Positions 4,898 to 5,616 of a stretch of 5,616 bases of DNA are shown here, piece by piece (the stretch's first letter is position 1; every line of letters starts with the position of its first letter). This stretch comes from Micrococcales bacterium (GTDB taxonomy: Bacteria; Actinomycetota; Actinomycetes; S36-B12; UBA5976), in the NCBI GenBank assembly GCA_024640585.1, contig JAHEEQ010000120.1, positions 1 through 5,616 of the forward strand, written 5' to 3'. The translations under genes were made by a program, and so were the position numbers. A model generated the notes under the pieces. That model ran no database searches and was not told where the DNA came from. It saw only the letters and a program-made list of their open reading frames with translations.

Positions 4898-4999
4898 CTA
4901 AAAAAAACTTGATCCCTCCTGCTTGGCACAGACACTTAGTTGGCGAGTAGTATGTCTCTAGTGTAAGAAATCACACCCTACGTTTAGGCTCGAGGCTAC
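4898..4999 (+). other. Leader of the zinc-ribbon gene, little recognisable content
   Basis: This stretch separates the array from the gene at 5000. It holds an A8 tract, a small hairpin CCTA-CGTT-TAGG (4977-4988) and the weak ribosome site CGAGG at 4991-4995, only four bases before the ATG. No convincing -35/-10 pair is visible; TTGATC at 4909 and TTGGCG at 4940 lack good partners. Confidence 0.3.
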
Positions 5000-5332
5000 A
5001 TGGACTCAAATCAAATTTTGAACAATGCCAATTGCAAGCTCAAGGTCGTCTGCCACCGCAACTGGGATGATTTTGAAAAGACTGAAGAAGACGGAATCAA
5101 ATTTTGCAATCACTGCAAGCAAGCAGTCTTTCTGACCCGCACTTCAGCAGAAGTTCGGATTGCAGCTGAAAAAGGGCTCTGCGTTTACATCGTTCCAATG
5201 AGCGAAGCATGGGATAGCGGTCAGCTTTTTGATATCTCGAGGGAACGAATTAGAGCCATTGAAGCAAAAGCACTCAGAAAAATGAAAAGTGGACATTTGA
5301 CAGGGCAAGTCATTATTCGAGATGCCGACTAG
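5000..5332 (+). CDS. Small Cys-rich zinc-ribbon-like protein of unknown function
   Basis: A 110-residue cytoplasmic protein resembling a widespread bacterial family with the pattern C-x3-W-x(5-7)-T-x(6-8)-FC-x2-C...G-x-C. Here Cys18 is followed by Trp22, then FCNHC (35-39) supplies a C-x2-C knuckle, and Cys61 in GLCVYI gives the fourth ligand; Cys12 is extra. Zinc binding is inferred from these four cysteines. The C-terminal third is charged and helical (ISRERIRAIEAKALRKM, 79-95). The ATG at 5000 is preceded by CGAGG at a short four-base spacing. It diverges from the methylase-like operon across the array and converges on the macro-domain gene, with only 16 bases between the stops. The family's function is not known to me; whether it belongs to the same system is open. 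Confidence 0.7.
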   Translation: MDSNQILNNANCKLKVVCHRNWDDFEKTEEDGIKFCNHCKQAVFLTRTSAEVRIAAEKGLCVYIVPMSEAWDSGQLFDISRERIRAIEAKALRKMKSGHLTGQVIIRDAD

Positions 5333-5348
5333 ATCTTTGTCTTAACTG

Positions 5349-5616
5349 CTATTGCATGCTAGATGAACGTGACTCGCCCTCCAAAGCAATTGCTGATTCA
5401 AAGAGTTTTCGCATATCTTCGCTAACGACACAAATACGAACCAGATCAATCGCATCCGATCTTTTTTCAAACTCTTTGAGAGCCTTGGCAATAATTCGAG
5501 CAGCCAGCACTGAAGGAAATTTAAAGACCCCCGTTCCGATGGCAGGCATAGCCAATGACTTGATACCGTTATCCTTAGCTGTGTTCAGCATAGAAAAAAT
5601 CGCAAAGGCCATGTAA
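5349..5616 (-). CDS. Macro-domain (ADP-ribose-binding) protein, C-terminal part; start beyond right edge
   Basis: The last roughly 89 codons of a macro-domain protein. The visible core is GIKSLAMPAIGTGVFKFPSV: strand SLAMPAIG followed by the GTGVFKFP loop, which in macro domains wraps the distal phosphate and ribose of ADP-ribose. A helix with AARIIAKALKEF and the strand LVRICVVSEDMRKLF, typical of the domain's end, follow. The reading frame stays open to the window edge (a TAC codon precedes the first ATG at 5612), and a complete macro domain needs an N-terminal half that is absent here, so the start lies outside. Family members hydrolyse O-acetyl-ADP-ribose or remove ADP-ribose from proteins or nucleic acids; which applies cannot be told. 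It is cytoplasmic and convergent with the zinc-ribbon gene. Confidence 0.85.
   Translation of the reverse strand, partial: YMAFAIFSMLNTAKDNGIKSLAMPAIGTGVFKFPSVLAARIIAKALKEFEKRSDAIDLVRICVVSEDMRKLFESAIALEGESRSSSMQ

Noticed and set aside
4816..4910. Rho-independent terminators at the hairpins near 4816-4850 and 4881-4897
   Set aside because: No T tract follows either stem in the proper sense; the A8 tract after 4897 would precede, not follow, the hairpin on the minus strand.
4922..4941. Sigma-54 promoter (TGGCAC then TTAG)
   Set aside because: The spacing is six bases instead of five and the -12 GC is missing.

Overview
The window looks like a genomic-island segment from a Gram-negative bacterium. 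A beta- or gammaproteobacterium is my best guess, from the SRAP protein type with its MCTNFTP start and an SOS-like box, but the genus is not determinable. The SRAP gene at the left is visibly richer in GC than everything to its right, which suggests the rest is horizontally acquired.

Layout. 1-58 is non-coding and holds a 23-bp palindrome overlapping a LexA-type CTGT-N8-CCAG box. It probably serves a gene beyond the left edge. 59-694 (-) encodes an SRAP/YedK-type protein. 809-4320 is a tight four-gene minus-strand unit, transcribed right to left in this order: a 61-residue unknown protein, a DUF4258-like protein, a 634-residue protein resembling a type I methyltransferase subunit (HsdM) fused to a specificity (HsdS) target-recognition domain but with its catalytic motifs eroded, and a GIY-YIG/T5orf172-type protein with a coiled coil and membrane segments. 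4333-4999 is a long non-coding divergent region. 5000-5332 (+) encodes a small Cys-rich zinc-ribbon-like protein. It converges on the C-terminal part of a macro-domain protein (5349 to the right edge, -).

The most unusual element is the divergent region. Between about 4360 and 4897 it carries some sixteen short palindromes or hairpins, most of them perfect. Nearly all differ in sequence, and they cover roughly half of the stretch. This is not a CRISPR array, a REP/BIME cluster or an integron: no repeat unit is conserved, only the property of dyad symmetry, plus a tendency for AC...GT at the centre and a few shared half-sites. The array sits immediately upstream of the operon encoding a probably inactive methylase/recognition protein and a putative membrane-linked nuclease. 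The whole (array, small ORF, DUF4258, M-S-like protein, GIY-YIG protein) is my candidate for an undescribed system, plausibly anti-phage or mobile-element related. Two models deserve testing: a structured ncRNA made of tandem hairpins, or a multi-operator DNA region recognised by the TRD protein or by many different regulators.
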